Positions 63,099 to 64,000 of a stretch of 64,000 nucleotides of DNA are shown one piece after another. This stretch comes from an uncultured Lachnospiraceae bacterium. GTDB taxonomy: Bacteria; Bacillota; Clostridia; Lachnospirales; Lachnospiraceae. The stretch is taken from assembly GCA_902789735.1 (NCBI GenBank), contig CADAOZ010000009.1:1-64000 (forward strand), given 5' to 3'. A model generated the notes under the pieces. It was not told where the DNA came from. It ran no database searches and saw only the letters and a list, made by a program, of their open reading frames with translations. The number at the start of each line of letters is the position of its first letter. Position 1 is the first letter of the stretch. The position numbers were made by a program, and so were the translations under genes.

Positions 63099-63127
63099 AT
63101 TATAGCCAGAATATGAGCCGCTTGCAA
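63099..63127 (-). promoter_or_regulatory. Promoter of cysK
   Basis: Minus-strand TTGCAA (63122-63127), 17-bp spacer, TATAAT (63099-63104), about 60 nt before the ATG. No S-box or T-box leader fits in this short 5' region. Confidence 0.75.
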
Positions 63128-63195
63128 TGTATATTTCTTCGCCCGTTCCTTTATTGCGCATTCCTTTCCATGGACGCCGGCCTCATACTTTTTAT

Positions 63196-64000
63196 TTATA
63201 CATTTTTGACCGCCAGACAGCGGATCGCGTTCAGGACGCACAGGACCATGACGCCGACGTCCGCGAAGATGGCCAGCCACATATTGGCGACGCCCAGAGC
63301 GCCCAGGAGCAGGCACAGAAGCTTGACGCCGATGGCAAAATAAATATTCTCCTTTACGATCCGCATGCATCTGGAAGCGATCCGGATTGCCTTGGCGATT
63401 TTGGCAGGATCATCATCCATCAGGACGACATCCGCGGCCTCTATGGCCGCATCGCTGCCCAGAGCGCCCATGGCGATCCCGATATCCGCCCGGGACAGGA
63501 CAGGTGCGTCATTAATGCCGTCGCCGACAAAGGCGACTGTTCCCTGTCCTCCGTTTTCCTGCAGGATCTGCTCGAAAAGCTGCACTTTATCTCCCGGAAG
63601 CAGGTCTGCGTGGAACTCATCGATCCCTACCTCTCCGGCGACCTGCCGGGCCGTCTTTTCCGTATCGCCGGTCAGCATGACCGTCTTCCGGACGCCCGCT
63701 TTTTTCAGTTCCCGCATGGCTTCCGCCGCATTGTCCTTGAGCTGGTCGGCAATCACGATATGGCCCGCGTACTGCCCGTCAATCGCCGTATGTATGATCG
63801 TGCCTGTGCTGTGGCACTCCGCTGCTTCCAGGCCCAGATCTCCCATCAGCTTCCCGTTGCCTGCAGCCACCATATGGCCGTCCACCACTGCGCGGATTCC
63901 TCTGCCGGCAATCTCTTCCACATCGCTGACCCTGTCCATCCGCAGCGCTTTTCCATAGGCCCGCTGCAGGCTCAGACTGATCGGGTGGGAAGAATGCCCT
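63196..64000 (-). CDS. Heavy-metal P-type ATPase, 3' part (Zn/Cd type)
   Basis: The gene enters from beyond the right edge; 267 codons are visible. Seen are the HP motif region HSSHPISLSLQRAYGKAL at the edge, the N-domain piece GRGIRAVVDGHMVAAGN, TGDTEKTA, GDGINDAPVL (hinge) and MGALGSDAAIEAADVVLM, then the last two membrane helices ending in VLNAIRCLAVKNV. The GALGSDAAIEAADV and C-terminal ADVGV segments fit the P1B-2 group (ZntA/CadA), which exports Zn, Cd or Pb. The phosphorylation Asp and metal site lie outside the window. Confidence 0.92.
   Translation of the reverse strand, partial: GHSSHPISLSLQRAYGKALRMDRVSDVEEIAGRGIRAVVDGHMVAAGNGKLMGDLGLEAAECHSTGTIIHTAIDGQYAGHIVIADQLKDNAAEAMRELKKAGVRKTVMLTGDTEKTARQVAGEVGIDEFHADLLPGDKVQLFEQILQENGGQGTVAFVGDGINDAPVLSRADIGIAMGALGSDAAIEAADVVLMDDDPAKIAKAIRIASRCMRIVKENIYFAIGVKLLCLLLGALGVANMWLAIFADVGVMVLCVLNAIRCLAVKNV

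Overview
The window looks like the chromosome of an anaerobic Firmicute of class Clostridia, most likely a Lachnospiraceae gut species. Pointers are the fairly GC-rich coding sequence, consensus AGGAGG-type ribosome sites, sigma-A-type promoters, and blocks such as dnaE-pfkA, greA-lysS, a t6A operon, a TetR/MMPL/repeat-protein exporter set, YhaO/YhaN-type nuclease genes and larB-larC. The assignment is inferred from gene content, not from a marker gene. No rRNA, tRNA or CRISPR array was recognised by eye.

Layout. From 1 to about 26.2 kb every gene lies on the minus strand: the start of an unknown gene; greA-lysS behind a near-consensus promoter; nfeD with an SPFH/stomatin gene; dusB, a small conserved gene and birA; argF; an rRNA methyltransferase-like gene, pfkA and dnaE; ispD; a tightly overlapped operon tsaE-tsaB-rimI-rnz-tsaD; murA; a flavin reductase; a tail-anchored coiled-coil protein; a small alarmone synthetase; and three glycosyltransferase genes. 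From 26.5 to 40 kb come pgcA (plus strand), a drug/lipid-exporter-like module (MMPL protein, huge heptad-repeat secreted protein, divergent TetR with two visible operators), an acyltransferase-like membrane protein, a CYTH protein, a small membrane protein, malQ, a lipoprotein and a hotdog thioesterase.

The 40-51.4 kb part is a beta-glucoside/oligosaccharide block: a CUT1 ABC importer without its own ATPase, a LacI regulator and cellobiose phosphorylase, tied together by a repeated TTAAACGTTT operator. Cellobiose phosphorylase would give glucose-1-phosphate, which PgcA turns into glucose-6-phosphate and PfkA later feeds down glycolysis. Facing it is an unusual gene in which the first ~165 codons of an IS1182-type transposase are joined in frame to a complete beta-galactosidase.

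The right part (51.4-64 kb) holds a half flavodoxin behind an intact promoter, a protein with two Nudix domains, an acylphosphatase with an N-terminal extension, a YhaO/YhaN pair under a palindrome that covers the start of transcription, a cytosolic hybrid histidine kinase, larC (with a long His-rich insert)-larB-TPR gene, cysK and the 3' part of a zinc/cadmium-type P-ATPase that runs off the right edge.

The most unusual points are the transposase-LacZ chimera, the half flavodoxin beside it, the possible antisense 3' tail of the tetR transcript, the 15-bp tandem repeats and heptad repeats of the exporter-linked protein, and the palindrome over the yhaO promoter.
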